NCBI GenBank assembly: GCA_027451885.1
Contig: DAIDHX010000146.1
Span: forward strand, 80,803-144,802
Reading direction: 5' to 3'
Length of the DNA stretch: 64,000 nucleotides
Origin: Planctomycetales bacterium
GTDB lineage: Bacteria > Planctomycetota > Planctomycetia > Isosphaerales > Isosphaeraceae
How positions within the stretch are numbered: the first letter of the stretch is position 1; every line of letters starts with the position of its first letter. Below the pieces are notes generated by a model. It did not search any database. It saw nothing but the letters and a program-made list of their open reading frames with translations, and was not told the origin of the DNA. Made by a program: the position numbers and the translations under genes. Positions 36,982-46,790 of this stretch are shown one piece after another.

Positions 36982-38967
36982 ATGTGCGGAATCTGTGGCG
37001 CGGCCTGGACAGAACTGCGCCACGCGCTCAATCCTGGCCAGCTTGAAGCCATGATGAACCGCCTGGTCCATCGCGGGCCCGACGATGCAGCATCACACTT
37101 CGATCCAAACGCCGCGCTTGGCTTTCGGCGGCTCTCGATCATTGATCTCGCAGGCGGCCGACAACCGCTCGCCAACGAAGATCAAACGATCTGGACCGTC
37201 TTCAACGGCGAGATTTACAACTTTCACACGCTCAGGCGCAGGCTCGAGGCGCGTGGGCACATCCTGCGATCCAAGGGGGATTCCGAGGTCATCGTCCATC
37301 TTTTCGAGGACGAAGGCGCGAGCATGTTGACCCATCTGCGCGGGATGTTCGCGCTTGCGGTATGGGATGCTCCCAGGCGCACCCTCCTGCTAGCGCGCGA
37401 TCGCATGGGGCAAAAACCACTCGTCTACTACCAGAGCGCAGGCCGAATCGCCTTCGCGAGCGAGCTCAAGGCGTTGCTCGCCCTGCCGGAATCCGACCTG
37501 CCGCGCAAGATCGACCCCGTGGCGCTTGATCTGTATCTGTCACTCGGGTACATCCCCGCGCCCTACACCATTCTTGAAGGTGTGAAAAAGCTACCTCCCG
37601 CTCATTTTGCGATCTGGCGCGAGGGCCAGTTTGAAATCGAACGCTACTGGCAGCCCGACTGGAACCTCGAGCGAGCACGGCCGCCGCGCGAGGAAATCGA
37701 GGAATTGCGCGCCACACTGGACGACGCGGTCCGAGAGCAAATGATCGCCGATGTACCGCTTGGAGCATTTCTCTCTGGCGGCATCGATTCCTCGATCATT
37801 GTAGCCCTCATGCAGCGCGCGTCTTCGCGTCCTGTGAAAACCTTTTCCATCGGCTTCCCGGACCCCCGATACGACGAGACCCATTACGCTGAGCTGGTCG
37901 CTCGCCAGCTTGGAACGGAGCACGAAACCCATCGAGTCGAACCTCGCGCCTGGGAAACGCTTCCTGATCTCGCCTGGCATTTCGACGAGCCCTTCGCAGA
38001 CAGCTCCGCTCTGCCGACCTGGCATGTCGCTCAAGTCACCCGGCGCTCGGTCACGGTTGCACTCACCGGCGATGCGGGAGACGAGCTCTTCGGCGGTTAC
38101 GACCGATATCGGGCACTCGCGCTTACGGAGCTTTTTGTCCGTGCACCCGAGGGCGCGCGGCGGCTCGTACGCAAGGCCCTAAGCGCATTCCTGGGTCGAT
38201 CCGCCCCGCCCAAATCGATTCGGAGGCGGCTTGCGCGGCTGATCGAGAACTCTGACCAGCCATATCGCACGCGCTACCGCGGCTGGATGCAATCCTTTGA
38301 CGACGAGGAACGAGCGGCACTTTACTCTCCACAGCAACGTTCCGAACTCGCACGGATACAAAGCGCCGCCGACAACGAGCTGTGCACTCCGCGCGCATTG
38401 CTCGACTGGGCCTTTGGCTCGGCCGCCGCACGGGATCCCGTCACGCAGGCCATGGTCGCCGACCTGCTCATGTATTTGCCCGGCGACCTCCTTGTGAAGG
38501 TCGACATCGCGTCGATGGCACATGGCCTCGAATGTCGAGGCCCGTTTCTCGATCATCGCGTGGTCGAGCTCGCTGCGGCGATACCCCTGCGCAGGAAGCT
38601 GCATCCCGTTTCCGGTCGGTCGAAAATCGTCCTCAAGGAAGCCTTTGCGGACTTCCTACCGCAGGCGGTCAAGCGGCGCGCGAAGATGGGGTTCGGCGTC
38701 CCATTAAGCAACTGGTTTCGCCGTGATCTGAGGCGAGAGCTTGAACATGTTTTGCTCGATCCAATCTGCCTTGGCCGCGGCCTCTTCGAGCCCGGGCAGA
38801 TCGAGCGGTTGGTGCATGACCACATCTCAGGAGCCCGCGAGCATGCGCACAAGCTCTGGACGCTCTTGATGCTTGAGCTGTGGTTTCGAACACATCTGGA
38901 TTCGTCGACCCCGCGAGCAGCAATCCCGGCACGTGCGGATGACGTCCAGGGTTCCCACGTCACCTGA
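36982..38967 (+). CDS. asnB: Asparagine synthase (glutamine-hydrolysing)
   Basis: Protein of 661 residues, ATG-TGC start giving the catalytic N-terminal Cys. Class II glutaminase domain (HRGPDDAA, FNGEIYNF, GDSEVIVHLFE) is followed by the synthetase domain with the PP-loop SGGIDSS at 265-271 and the GDAGDELFGGYDRY and ECRGPFLDHRVVELA blocks. It may make free asparagine; equally, members of this family are used as amidotransferases in exopolysaccharide and exosortase-linked clusters, and the flanking GT4 genes make that plausible. A perfect inverted repeat (CACGTCA-CC-TGACGTG, 38956-38971) spans the stop codon. Confidence 0.92.
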   Translation: MCGICGAAWTELRHALNPGQLEAMMNRLVHRGPDDAASHFDPNAALGFRRLSIIDLAGGRQPLANEDQTIWTVFNGEIYNFHTLRRRLEARGHILRSKGDSEVIVHLFEDEGASMLTHLRGMFALAVWDAPRRTLLLARDRMGQKPLVYYQSAGRIAFASELKALLALPESDLPRKIDPVALDLYLSLGYIPAPYTILEGVKKLPPAHFAIWREGQFEIERYWQPDWNLERARPPREEIEELRATLDDAVREQMIADVPLGAFLSGGIDSSIIVALMQRASSRPVKTFSIGFPDPRYDETHYAELVARQLGTEHETHRVEPRAWETLPDLAWHFDEPFADSSALPTWHVAQVTRRSVTVALTGDAGDELFGGYDRYRALALTELFVRAPEGARRLVRKALSAFLGRSAPPKSIRRRLARLIENSDQPYRTRYRGWMQSFDDEERAALYSPQQRSELARIQSAADNELCTPRALLDWAFGSAAARDPVTQAMVADLLMYLPGDLLVKVDIASMAHGLECRGPFLDHRVVELAAAIPLRRKLHPVSGRSKIVLKEAFADFLPQAVKRRAKMGFGVPLSNWFRRDLRRELEHVLLDPICLGRGLFEPGQIERLVHDHISGAREHAHKLWTLLMLELWFRTHLDSSTPRAAIPARADDVQGSHVT

Positions 38968-39009
38968 CGTGAATGGCTTTACTTCGCTGCGTCACGTTCC
39001 ATTCTCTGT

Positions 39010-40413
39010 TCAGGTGGGCAGGTCGTACTCGCGGATCTTATCGAAGAGTTGGCGGCGGCTGATGCCCAGTTTCTCAGCGGTTTTTGTGCGATGTCCGCCA
39101 CACGCGGCCAGCGCGCGTTGAATTGCCCGGCGTTCAACTTCGGCCAGGAGAGCGCGAAGCGGGAGCGTGTCGCTCGAAGATTCCGCCGACGCGACCAACG
39201 GATCGATTGAATCCTCGGTGTCGAGATGCTCGAGCAGGATGGTACGACCGCGCGCGGCGATGACCGCACGCGCGAGCGCGTTTTCAAGCTGACGAACGTT
39301 GCCAGGCCAGGGGCGGTTGCAAATCGATCCGAGTGCCTCGGAAGAGAGCGCAAGACCGGTCCAGCCATGTCTCTGTTCGATTCTGCGCAGGATCGCTTCG
39401 GCCAGGAGGGGAATGTCCTCGAATCGCTCGCGAAGCGGCGGAATCACAATCCGAGCGACGTTGAGACGATAAAAAAGATCCTCGCGGAACCGCCCTGCGG
39501 CAACCTCCCTGGGTAGATCACGATGCGTGGCGGAGATTACGCGCGCGTTTGTGCGGAGCGTCTCAGTGCCGCCAACGCGTTCAAATTCACGCTGCTGAAT
39601 CACGCGGAGAATTTTGGCCTGGGCCGCGAGCGGAAGCTCGCCGACCTCGTCCAGGAAGATCGTGCCTCCATTTGCGCGCTCAAATCGGCCGGGCTTCTGC
39701 CGATCTGCCCCCGTGAAGGCCCCGCGCTCATGGCCGAAGAGCTCGCTTTCCACAAGTCCTTCCGGCAGAGCGCCACAGTTCACGCGGATGAATGCTCCTG
39801 TTGAACGCGCGGAGTGCCGGTGCAGGGCAGAGGCAACCAACTCCTTACCTGTCCCGCTCTCGCCCACGATCAGGACGGGCGCATCGGTGGCCGCCGCCAG
39901 ACCGATCAGCTTGAAGACCTCGCGCATCGCCGGACACTGGCCGATGAGCTCCGGCTCCACGCCGGCCGCGTCTTCCGCGTTTTCGTCGGACGCACGGCCA
40001 GTTTGCGCACGAAGCTCCTTCACCTCGAACGCAAGTGCACGCTGCTTGAGCGCGCGATTGAGCGTGAGAAGCACCTCGTCGAGGTCGAATGGTTTTGTGA
40101 GATAATCGTAGGCCCCTCGGCGCATCGCTTCGATCGCGGCGGCCGAGCCGCCGAAGGCAGTGATCACGATCACGGGAAGATCGGCGAGGACCGTGGTACC
40201 AAGCTCGGCGAGAACTGCGAGCCCGTCGAGCCTGGGCATCTTGAGGTCGAGTAGCACAGCGTCGAGACTCTCGTTGCGGATTTTCCCAAGGGCGTCTTCG
40301 CCGTCTTCGGCCTCGAGCGTTGAGTACCCTTCCGACTTGAGCAAGCGCACGAGATTACGACGGATGGTTCGATCGTCATCGGCGACGAGGATCTTGCCCG
40401 CGGCTTCACTCAT
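39010..40413 (-). CDS. NtrC-family sigma-54 response regulator
   Basis: Protein of 467 residues: receiver domain with the Asp triad ADDD (11-14) and phosphoacceptor Asp56 in LLDLKMP, Lys107 in TKPFD; AAA+ domain with Walker A GESGTGK (184-190), intact GAFTGA (231-236) and FLDEV (253-257); C-terminal Fis HTH (RTKTAEKLGISRRQLFDKI). A fully canonical activator of sigma-54 promoters. Its ATG overlaps the end of the histidine-kinase gene by 8 nt, so they form a two-component pair. Target genes cannot be read here. Confidence 0.95.
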   Translation of the reverse strand: MSEAAGKILVADDDRTIRRNLVRLLKSEGYSTLEAEDGEDALGKIRNESLDAVLLDLKMPRLDGLAVLAELGTTVLADLPVIVITAFGGSAAAIEAMRRGAYDYLTKPFDLDEVLLTLNRALKQRALAFEVKELRAQTGRASDENAEDAAGVEPELIGQCPAMREVFKLIGLAAATDAPVLIVGESGTGKELVASALHRHSARSTGAFIRVNCGALPEGLVESELFGHERGAFTGADRQKPGRFERANGGTIFLDEVGELPLAAQAKILRVIQQREFERVGGTETLRTNARVISATHRDLPREVAAGRFREDLFYRLNVARIVIPPLRERFEDIPLLAEAILRRIEQRHGWTGLALSSEALGSICNRPWPGNVRQLENALARAVIAARGRTILLEHLDTEDSIDPLVASAESSSDTLPLRALLAEVERRAIQRALAACGGHRTKTAEKLGISRRQLFDKIREYDLPT

Positions 40414-41875
40414 GGGAAGGCCCCTGGCTCGCCACCGTTGATGCCGGCAGCGAGAGTACGAACAGAGCGCCAGAACGGTCGAACCGATTGCGTGCGCAAA
40501 GCTCGCCCTGGTGGGCAAGGGCGATCTCGCGCGCGATGGCAAGCCCCAGGCCAGTGCCACCAGCCTTCGTCGTGTAAAACGGCTCAAATAAGTGCGCTTC
40601 GATGTCTGGGGTGAGCCCGGGGCCGGTATCGACGACGTGGGCTTCGACGCGCCGGCCCATCGAATTGTAACGTGTGGACAGGCCAAGCACGCCACCATTC
40701 GGCATCGCATGAAGCGCGTTGGAGGTCAGATTCCGAAAGACTTGCAGAAGCGCGGGGGCGGCCATCATCACACACGGGAGATCGGAGGCGATCTCCACCT
40801 CAACCCGAACGCCCTGCGCGTCAGCCTGGGCGCGGACTAGCCGGGCCGCTTCCACCACAACTGCATTGAGATCGCCGGGGGCAAGATCCTGGGCATCCGC
40901 GCGAGAAAAATGCAGGAGCCGGGCCACGATTCCTTCCAGCCGGTCCACCTCATTATGCAGACCCTCGAACGATTCTGCGTCGGGACCGATCCCGCGTTCC
41001 CAAAGCTGGACTGTCGATCGAATTCCAGCTAGGGGATTGCGAACTTCGTGCGCGACACCGGCAAGTAGCTTGCCGAGTGCGGCGAGCCGCTCGGAGCGTC
41101 TCAGTTCAACCTGGAGCCGATCGCGTTCGATTGTCTGTCTGCGCACCGTCTGTGCTAGCCCCGATGTAAGGCCGAGCGACAGCAGGATTCCTCCGAGAGC
41201 CAATCCCGCCGCAAGCTGGTATCCCTGGAGCGACTGATCCAGAAAAAGAGGATCGATCAGCCTGGTGATCACCCAGGTTGCGCCGGCGACCTGGCCATCG
41301 ATCAGGATGGGTGCTGCCCGAATTGCAACGGTCACCGGGCGGCGGTCCTCGAGCTCCTCGATCGAGAACAGGACCTGCTTCTTGCGGATCGCGGCGTCGA
41401 CCAGGATGTCGATGAGATCCGCCTCAACCGGTGGCAGGCTGCGGTCCGCACCCGGCTCTTTCGCGGTCTTTTTTGCCTTCGCGGCCTCGGGCCTCTTGTT
41501 TCTGGACCTGGCAAACCCCAGGAATTTCTGAAAGCGCGAAACGTAGTATCCCCCCTCGATCCCTTCGTACTCGCGGAGGGCCGAGACCGCGGCGGATTGA
41601 AGCTGATGATCAAGCTCACGAAGTGCCTGATTCTCAGGATAATATGGGAAGCCCTCCGACCTACCCTCGGTTCTGGCCACGATTTCTCCACCCTGGCTCG
41701 CGAGCGCTTCGCCGGCATGCCGCAGCAGATTCTTGGCCTCCGCCCTGCGCCTTTCCCTCGCAAGCACACGCGCACCCGTGATCCACAGTACCACGAGCGC
41801 CGCGATGAAAAGCGCGGCAACCGCACCCACCTGAACCGCCAGAGGAACCTTGAACTGCATCCGCGGCAAACGCAT
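40406..41875 (-). CDS. Membrane sensor histidine kinase (NtrB-like)
   Basis: About 489 residues. Membrane segments near 11-31 and 218-240 enclose a periplasmic sensor region of about 185 residues with a Lys/Ala-rich insert. The H-box GVAHEVRNPLAGI has phosphoacceptor His276; the ATPase domain shows N-box FRNLTSNALHAMP, DTGPGLTP, FEPFYTTKAGGTGLGL. It should phosphorylate the overlapping response regulator. ATG at 41875 is chosen, but its AGGAG is only 2 nt away; an ATG at 41860 and a TTG at 41896 are alternatives. Confidence 0.92.
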   Translation of the reverse strand: MRLPRMQFKVPLAVQVGAVAALFIAALVVLWITGARVLARERRRAEAKNLLRHAGEALASQGGEIVARTEGRSEGFPYYPENQALRELDHQLQSAAVSALREYEGIEGGYYVSRFQKFLGFARSRNKRPEAAKAKKTAKEPGADRSLPPVEADLIDILVDAAIRKKQVLFSIEELEDRRPVTVAIRAAPILIDGQVAGATWVITRLIDPLFLDQSLQGYQLAAGLALGGILLSLGLTSGLAQTVRRQTIERDRLQVELRRSERLAALGKLLAGVAHEVRNPLAGIRSTVQLWERGIGPDAESFEGLHNEVDRLEGIVARLLHFSRADAQDLAPGDLNAVVVEAARLVRAQADAQGVRVEVEIASDLPCVMMAAPALLQVFRNLTSNALHAMPNGGVLGLSTRYNSMGRRVEAHVVDTGPGLTPDIEAHLFEPFYTTKAGGTGLGLAIAREIALAHQGELCARNRFDRSGALFVLSLPASTVASQGPSHE

Positions 41876-42198
41876 GACTCCTGCCTTCGCCCGCAAAAGG
41901 AAGCGACTCTGCTCGTTCCCTCATCTTCCCACTCTTCGCAACGCACGTGCCAAGCGTTTTCCTGCGATAACGCCAGTCTCTGATCGTCGCAATCTCGGTC
42001 TAATGGGCAAAAACGCCCCCGATCGATGGGGGAACTCTTCCCAACCGGAAGGACCACGATTCAAGGTCCCGCTCAATTCTGAGAAAAACCTCGCGGCACT
42101 GGATTTGCTTCAGTTTTCAAGCAGGGCGGGTGAACGGTGCCTCAGCCGGACGAATCCGCGACGCGAATTCTCGGCGATTTCCAAGGAGTTCCTGGACA
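41876..42198. other. Divergent intergenic region with a leftward hairpin
   Basis: 323 nt between the sensor kinase and the secreted duplicated protein. No gene seen. It holds the terminator-like hairpin at 42009-42032 (separate entry) and AAGGAG of the rightward gene at its right end. Confidence 0.6.
42009..42032 (-). terminator. Terminator-like hairpin upstream of the sensor kinase
   Basis: Read leftward, CCCCC and GGGGG pair around a 7-base loop and are followed by CG and five T. It lies about 135 nt before the kinase start, so it could act as an attenuator in that leader, or stop leftward antisense transcription coming from the neighbouring gene. Confidence 0.45.
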
Positions 42199-43491
42199 AT
42201 GCAGGCCTCTCGCTTGCTCGGTATGGTGATCGGCATGGCCGGGCTATTCCTGTTTGCACTCGCGGGCAACGGGCAGGACAGTCTCGACATCGCCAAACCG
42301 GGTGAGTCGCTCAGGCTTTCGCTCCTGCGCACGCCGCAGGTGCAGAAGGAGCTCAAGCTTCGGCCTGAGCAGATTGGCAAGATCACGAAGATCGTTGAAC
42401 AAACCAAGGTGGCAAAGAAGCAAGTCGAGTCCGCCCATGGGAAAGACAAGGAAAAGGGGAAGCCGAAGGCGGTGGATCCGATCAGCAAGGAGCGTGAGCG
42501 TATCACTCGCGAGTCGCTCAACGCCGACCTTGCGATCGTCGAGAGAGAGTCCGACCGCCTTCTCAACGGCGTGCTCAATAAAGCTCAGCGGACACGTCTC
42601 ACACAGATTGTTCTGCGTGTGCAGGGACCATGGGCGTTTCTCACGCCTGACCTTATCGACGCGCTTGGCCTCGCACCGGAGCAAGTCGAATCGATTCGCG
42701 AGATTCTGACAGGTCTCAAGTCCGCGCAGGAAGCGTTCAAGGAGAGTCGCAAGAAGCAATTCGATCGACTGAAGGGGAGCGGAGACTTCGAGCTCGAAAA
42801 GATCCGCAAGGATCAACAAAAGGGCCAGATGCGCGCTGGGGCTTACAAGCTCAACACACAGACCATGCCGCTCATCGGGCGGATTCTCACAAGAAGCCAG
42901 CGCGAGAATTACAAGCGATTGCTCGGCGACGAGTTCGAGCTCGGCACGCTCACAGGTCCAAACGGTCAACCGCTCATCGATGAGTCTGCGAGCCTGGCGC
43001 AGTCACTCCTGCGCCAAAAGGCGGTTCAGGAAGAGCTCAAGCTCACGGCCGCCCAAAAAGAAGGCCTGGCGCGGGGCGAGTCGCCCGAGGATGTACTCAA
43101 ACCAGAACAGGTCGAACGCCTCGAAGAGATCGAACTCCAGAGCGAAGGCCCAGCCGCGCTCACCCGTCCCGACGTCGCCCGGACACTGCGGTTGAGCGAG
43201 GATCAAATCACAGTGATCTGGAACATTCTCGACCAGCTCACTGGCGCCAATGAGCAAGTAAAAGCGGCCCTCAAAAATGCACAAGCGGGCCTTGACCCAC
43301 CCAAAGACGAGGCGCGCAAGGAACAGGAAAAAGCTCAGTTCCGCACGGCCTCGAGCCGTCTTCGAGGCGAGGCTGTTCGCCGGATCGAGGCCGTCCTGAC
43401 ACGCGCCCAACGCAACAAATTCACGAGAATGCTGGGCGAGCCATTTGACTTTTCCCGAATCCGGCCCGAGCCGCCGCAACCGCCACGCTAG
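42199..43491 (+). CDS. Secreted LTxxQ-like protein with internal duplication
   Basis: A 430-residue protein with a signal peptide (LLGMVIGMAGLFLFALAGNG). It consists of two related halves: SLLRTPQVQKELKLRPEQ recurs as SLLRQKAVQEELKLTAAQ, PWAFLTPDLIDALGLAPEQV as PAALTRPDVARTLRLSEDQI, and ILTRSQRENYKRLLGDEF as VLTRAQRNKFTRMLGEPF. The repeated L-x-x-E/A-Q words resemble the LTxxQ motif of the CpxP/Spy periplasmic helical proteins. Role unknown; the resemblance suggests an extracytoplasmic helical or chaperone-like protein. AAGGAG lies 10 nt before the ATG. Confidence 0.8.
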   Translation: MQASRLLGMVIGMAGLFLFALAGNGQDSLDIAKPGESLRLSLLRTPQVQKELKLRPEQIGKITKIVEQTKVAKKQVESAHGKDKEKGKPKAVDPISKERERITRESLNADLAIVERESDRLLNGVLNKAQRTRLTQIVLRVQGPWAFLTPDLIDALGLAPEQVESIREILTGLKSAQEAFKESRKKQFDRLKGSGDFELEKIRKDQQKGQMRAGAYKLNTQTMPLIGRILTRSQRENYKRLLGDEFELGTLTGPNGQPLIDESASLAQSLLRQKAVQEELKLTAAQKEGLARGESPEDVLKPEQVERLEEIELQSEGPAALTRPDVARTLRLSEDQITVIWNILDQLTGANEQVKAALKNAQAGLDPPKDEARKEQEKAQFRTASSRLRGEAVRRIEAVLTRAQRNKFTRMLGEPFDFSRIRPEPPQPPR

Positions 43492-43511
43492 GGGAGCGGC
43501 AGCCGCCTTGT

Positions 43512-44756
43512 CTACTTTGGTTTTGAGGCAGGGAAGATCGCGCGTGCCCTGGCCTGAATCGCCTGCACGAGCGGTATGACACGCATGAAGTTCGACTGCA
43601 CGAAGAGCACGCCGACCAACTCGCGGTCAAGATCGAGCCATGGCGTTGCCCCAAAGAGGCCGGGATGCGTGATCACGTGGGCGCGTTGCTGGTCGTCGAG
43701 TCGGCTGAGAAAGAATGCCAACCCGTAGTCCGCGCCCACGGGTGTTGCAGAGCCAAGTCTGAGATTCAAACTCGTCTGGCGGGTGCACATGGTATTCACG
43801 CTCTCGAGCGAAAGAATCCGTTGGCCACGATAGATCCCACCGGCCGAGAACATTTCGTAAAACGCGGCAAAGTCGTCGAGCGTGGAAACCATGCCGCCAC
43901 CCGCGATGATGAACCGGCTTTCGCCGTTCTTGAGCCGGGGACCACCAAAAACCCCTGCGCCGAGCGGCGTGAACCGCGTCTTCTTCATCCCGAGCGGCTC
44001 AAAGAGCTCCGCTTGCACAAGCTCCTCGAAAGGTTTTCCCCCGGCAACCTCGGCAACGCGCGCGGCCACGTTGAATCCCATTGTGCAGTAATGAAACTCC
44101 TCACCCGGCTCACTCTCGAGACCGCCTTCCGCGAGTGCTCGCACTGAGTCTGCCAGCGAGCTCGTCCGTTTGCCAATAAACCCAAATCGGGCACGGGGAC
44201 GCGTGGCCTTTTCCTGCTCAACCTTGGCGTCGAGCTCCTTGAGCATCTTGCTCGCATCGCCGCCGCTCTCCTTCGCCTGAGCTCGAAGACGATCCCGGAG
44301 CATGAGAAAAATCGGGTCGCCAGGCAAGCCGGAGGTATTCGAGAGGATCTGGCGCACCGTTGGCGGCCGTTTTGGCGCGCGACCGTGAATCATAACGCCC
44401 TTGAATTCGGGCAAGTACTTTTCGATGGGATCGTCGAGCTTCAGTTTGTTCTGGTCGACGAGGATCATGACGAGCGTCGCGGTCACGGGCTTGGCGCATG
44501 ACGCCATCATGATCTGGCGATCGACCGTTAGATCGCCTACGGCTTCCTTAAAGACCACCTGGCCCTTATGCGCGATCAGGAGCGACACTCCGGGAACGGT
44601 CCTGGCGTCGACTGCCTGCTTCAGGATCGAGCGAAGCGCATCGCGGTCCTGGATCTTGAGCTCGTCTCCAGCGGCTAACTCGGAGCCAGCGTTCGCGAGC
44701 AATCCCACACAAATGACGAAGGAAAATCGGCGAAGAACCGCGCGCTGTCGGATCAT
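43512..44756 (-). CDS. Exported serine hydrolase (class C beta-lactamase fold)
   Basis: Protein of 414 residues with an N-terminal signal sequence (RRFSFVICVGLLANAG). The Ser-x-x-Lys motif is Ser86-Cys-Ala-Lys89 in IMMASCAKPVTATL, and FHYCTMGFNVAARVAEVAGG supplies the Tyr-x-N-type motif. It belongs to the esterase/penicillin-binding-protein-like group rather than being a clear resistance enzyme. AGGAG eight nt before the ATG. Convergent with the preceding gene, 20 nt apart; follows the alkaline phosphatase gene direction on the minus strand, after 29 nt. Confidence 0.9.
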   Translation of the reverse strand: MIRQRAVLRRFSFVICVGLLANAGSELAAGDELKIQDRDALRSILKQAVDARTVPGVSLLIAHKGQVVFKEAVGDLTVDRQIMMASCAKPVTATLVMILVDQNKLKLDDPIEKYLPEFKGVMIHGRAPKRPPTVRQILSNTSGLPGDPIFLMLRDRLRAQAKESGGDASKMLKELDAKVEQEKATRPRARFGFIGKRTSSLADSVRALAEGGLESEPGEEFHYCTMGFNVAARVAEVAGGKPFEELVQAELFEPLGMKKTRFTPLGAGVFGGPRLKNGESRFIIAGGGMVSTLDDFAAFYEMFSAGGIYRGQRILSLESVNTMCTRQTSLNLRLGSATPVGADYGLAFFLSRLDDQQRAHVITHPGLFGATPWLDLDRELVGVLFVQSNFMRVIPLVQAIQARARAIFPASKPK

Positions 44757-44785
44757 GGATGTTGCTCCTGCTCAATCGCGGCGAG

Positions 44786-46597
44786 TCACTTCTTGCCCGC
44801 GAGCGCTGCCAGATTGTCAATCACGAGATAGTGACCGTGATCGGATGAAACGATCAGGGCGGATTCGTCCCAGTTGCTGTGCTGCTCGACCCAATCAATG
44901 ACCACACGCACAGCCTCCTCACCGCTCAGTACCGCGCCAATGGCGTTATCAAGGTTATTGGCGTGAAGGGCAAAATCGACGTCGCCGGCCTCGATGAACA
45001 GCGCGAAGGGCTGATCAGGATTCGCGGCCAGAACTTGAATCGCAGCTCTGGACATCTGCGCGAGTGTCGGCTGTTCGAGCCGATCCGCCGGCGCGTAGAC
45101 CTCGGCCTCGCCTGGCTTTCCGCCGCGTCCCATGCCAGGAGCGGGATCGTAGCCGCCGTCGGCTGTCTGATACGGCAAGTGATCAAGTCCATCCCGGCCG
45201 AAGAATCCAAATAGCCGCTGCGACGCCCGAGCCGCCTGGACCGCGGCACCCTGCAGTGCCAGGGAGCCGTTTTTGCCCGCTTCCGTGTGAACCACAACGT
45301 ACTGGCCGCCATGCCGCACATCGATCGATTTCAGGTCGGCTGCAGTGATGTAAAGTGATCCGGGTACGCCGTTTTTGCCCTGTGCCGCAAGGCTGCGTTC
45401 GCTCGTGTTGATTCCGTACCCCGTACCCATCACAACATCGAGACCACGCTTGGATGCTACCCCGCGGACTTCCTGAACAATGCTCTTGAGCCCAAGCATC
45501 TCCCGCGCCAGATCCTGGTAATCGTCGCGATAGACATTTTGCGCGTACATCCCAGCCGGAGAAGCGTGATCGAAGGGGACGCTGGTCACGGTGCCAAGCT
45601 TCCAGCTCTTTTGTTCGAGTTCATGGAACAAGGTCGGGATGAGCCTGCCGTCATCGGCCACGTTGAGCCCGTTGTTATACGACTTAACGCCGCTGATCAT
45701 TTCCCCAGCGCTTTGCGAGCTATCGGTGTACGCGTGCAGAACTCGGCCGACCTTCTCAACGCCGCGCCTGTCACCTGGGCTGGCCGATTGGCCCTTGAAG
45801 TACCCAGGCGCCTGGTTCCCGAACCGGCCGAGCTGCCAGGGACTCGGGCCAGCAATCAACGCATCGTAGCCGCCCCCCAGGCTGGCTTTCGGGATCTGGA
45901 CCGTCTGCGTGTCGACATTCGGGCGATTCTGATCATGCGTCGGGCTTGTGACCACGTAGCCGTACTGGGCTGATCCCTGCGCAGTGTAATCCTGAAAGAT
46001 CAGTCCTGAGCCCTTCCCCTCGGTGTAGATCCGGCCTGTTTTGACCACGGCCGCAGCCTGCTGCGTTTGCCAGTCGGTACCGTCGAACCACACGATGAAA
46101 AGGTGCTTCAATCCGCGGTCGATCGCGTCTTTCTGAATCTTGTAAAGATCGCTCTGATCCGCGTACTCTGCCTCAGGATTCACCGTGTTTGCTGGCAAAA
46201 AACCGTACGCCTTTTCGACGCGCCTGGGGTCGCGATAGCGGCTATGCACACCGCTCACGCTCGCCAGATCGACCTTGCGACCAAAGGTGTAAACCGGTAC
46301 CAGCCGGTTGGTGTGACTGCCGTGGTTCGTGAATATCCCGCCAGGTCCCTGAGAGCCGAAATGATAAGCCCGCGGAGCCTTCTGGTTTGGATTCCGCACG
46401 TACTCGGTTTGCATGGATTTGAGCCGGTCAGGGCCGCCAGCCAGTGCGTTCCCGGCCAGAAGCACGCCAGCAGCCACCGTGGTGACAAACATCCGCGTCA
46501 TCCATCGCGGCCGATCGCAGGGCACGGTCGCAGGCACGAGAGCGGGTAGAGGGATCGGTTGAAATCTGGAGGCTTTCCCGCGGCTGGACTCGCTCAC
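44786..46597 (-). CDS. Alkaline phosphatase family protein
   Basis: About 603 residues from the GTG at 46597 (GGGAG eight nt upstream). A long N-region precedes the membrane/signal segment MFVTTVAAGVLLAGNALAGG; an ATG at 46501 would give a shorter leader but has no Shine-Dalgarno. Catalytic features of the PhoA superfamily: the nucleophile region AYTDSSQSAGEMISGVKSYN, metal ligands in EAGDVDFALHANNLDNAIGA and SSDHGHY. It should release phosphate from monoesters outside the cytoplasm. A divergent gene pair with glgC. Confidence 0.9.
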   Translation of the reverse strand: MSESSRGKASRFQPIPLPALVPATVPCDRPRWMTRMFVTTVAAGVLLAGNALAGGPDRLKSMQTEYVRNPNQKAPRAYHFGSQGPGGIFTNHGSHTNRLVPVYTFGRKVDLASVSGVHSRYRDPRRVEKAYGFLPANTVNPEAEYADQSDLYKIQKDAIDRGLKHLFIVWFDGTDWQTQQAAAVVKTGRIYTEGKGSGLIFQDYTAQGSAQYGYVVTSPTHDQNRPNVDTQTVQIPKASLGGGYDALIAGPSPWQLGRFGNQAPGYFKGQSASPGDRRGVEKVGRVLHAYTDSSQSAGEMISGVKSYNNGLNVADDGRLIPTLFHELEQKSWKLGTVTSVPFDHASPAGMYAQNVYRDDYQDLAREMLGLKSIVQEVRGVASKRGLDVVMGTGYGINTSERSLAAQGKNGVPGSLYITAADLKSIDVRHGGQYVVVHTEAGKNGSLALQGAAVQAARASQRLFGFFGRDGLDHLPYQTADGGYDPAPGMGRGGKPGEAEVYAPADRLEQPTLAQMSRAAIQVLAANPDQPFALFIEAGDVDFALHANNLDNAIGAVLSGEEAVRVVIDWVEQHSNWDESALIVSSDHGHYLVIDNLAALAGKK

Positions 46598-46660
46598 CCG
46601 TTGTTCTCCCTTGCGATCGTTTGGTTCCCGTGCTGGACAACGTACTATGAATACCGTGCT

Positions 46661-46690
46661 TGACGCTCGACCGGCAACGTGCCTGCAATA
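46661..46690 (+). promoter_or_regulatory. Candidate glgC promoter
   Basis: TTGACG (five of six) and TGCAAT (four of six) with an 18-nt spacer, 100 nt before the glgC start in the 193-nt divergent spacer. Confidence 0.35.
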
Positions 46691-46790
46691 GAGTCGCGCG
46701 CCCGTTGGATTGGACTTAACGGTCGGGCACAATCAGGGTCGCGATTCGCGCCGGGCTCGCCGGCGATCGCGACGGTGTGGAGGTCCCTCG

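Noticed and set aside
36771..37175. Longer N-terminus for the ClC protein
   Set aside because: It would overlap the start of asnB head-to-head and adds residues unlike ClC proteins; the GTG at 36770 has a ribosome site.
43512..44756. Calling the serine hydrolase an antibiotic-resistance beta-lactamase
   Set aside because: The Ser-x-x-Lys and Tyr motifs are shared by esterases and peptidases of the same fold, and nothing specific to AmpC is visible.
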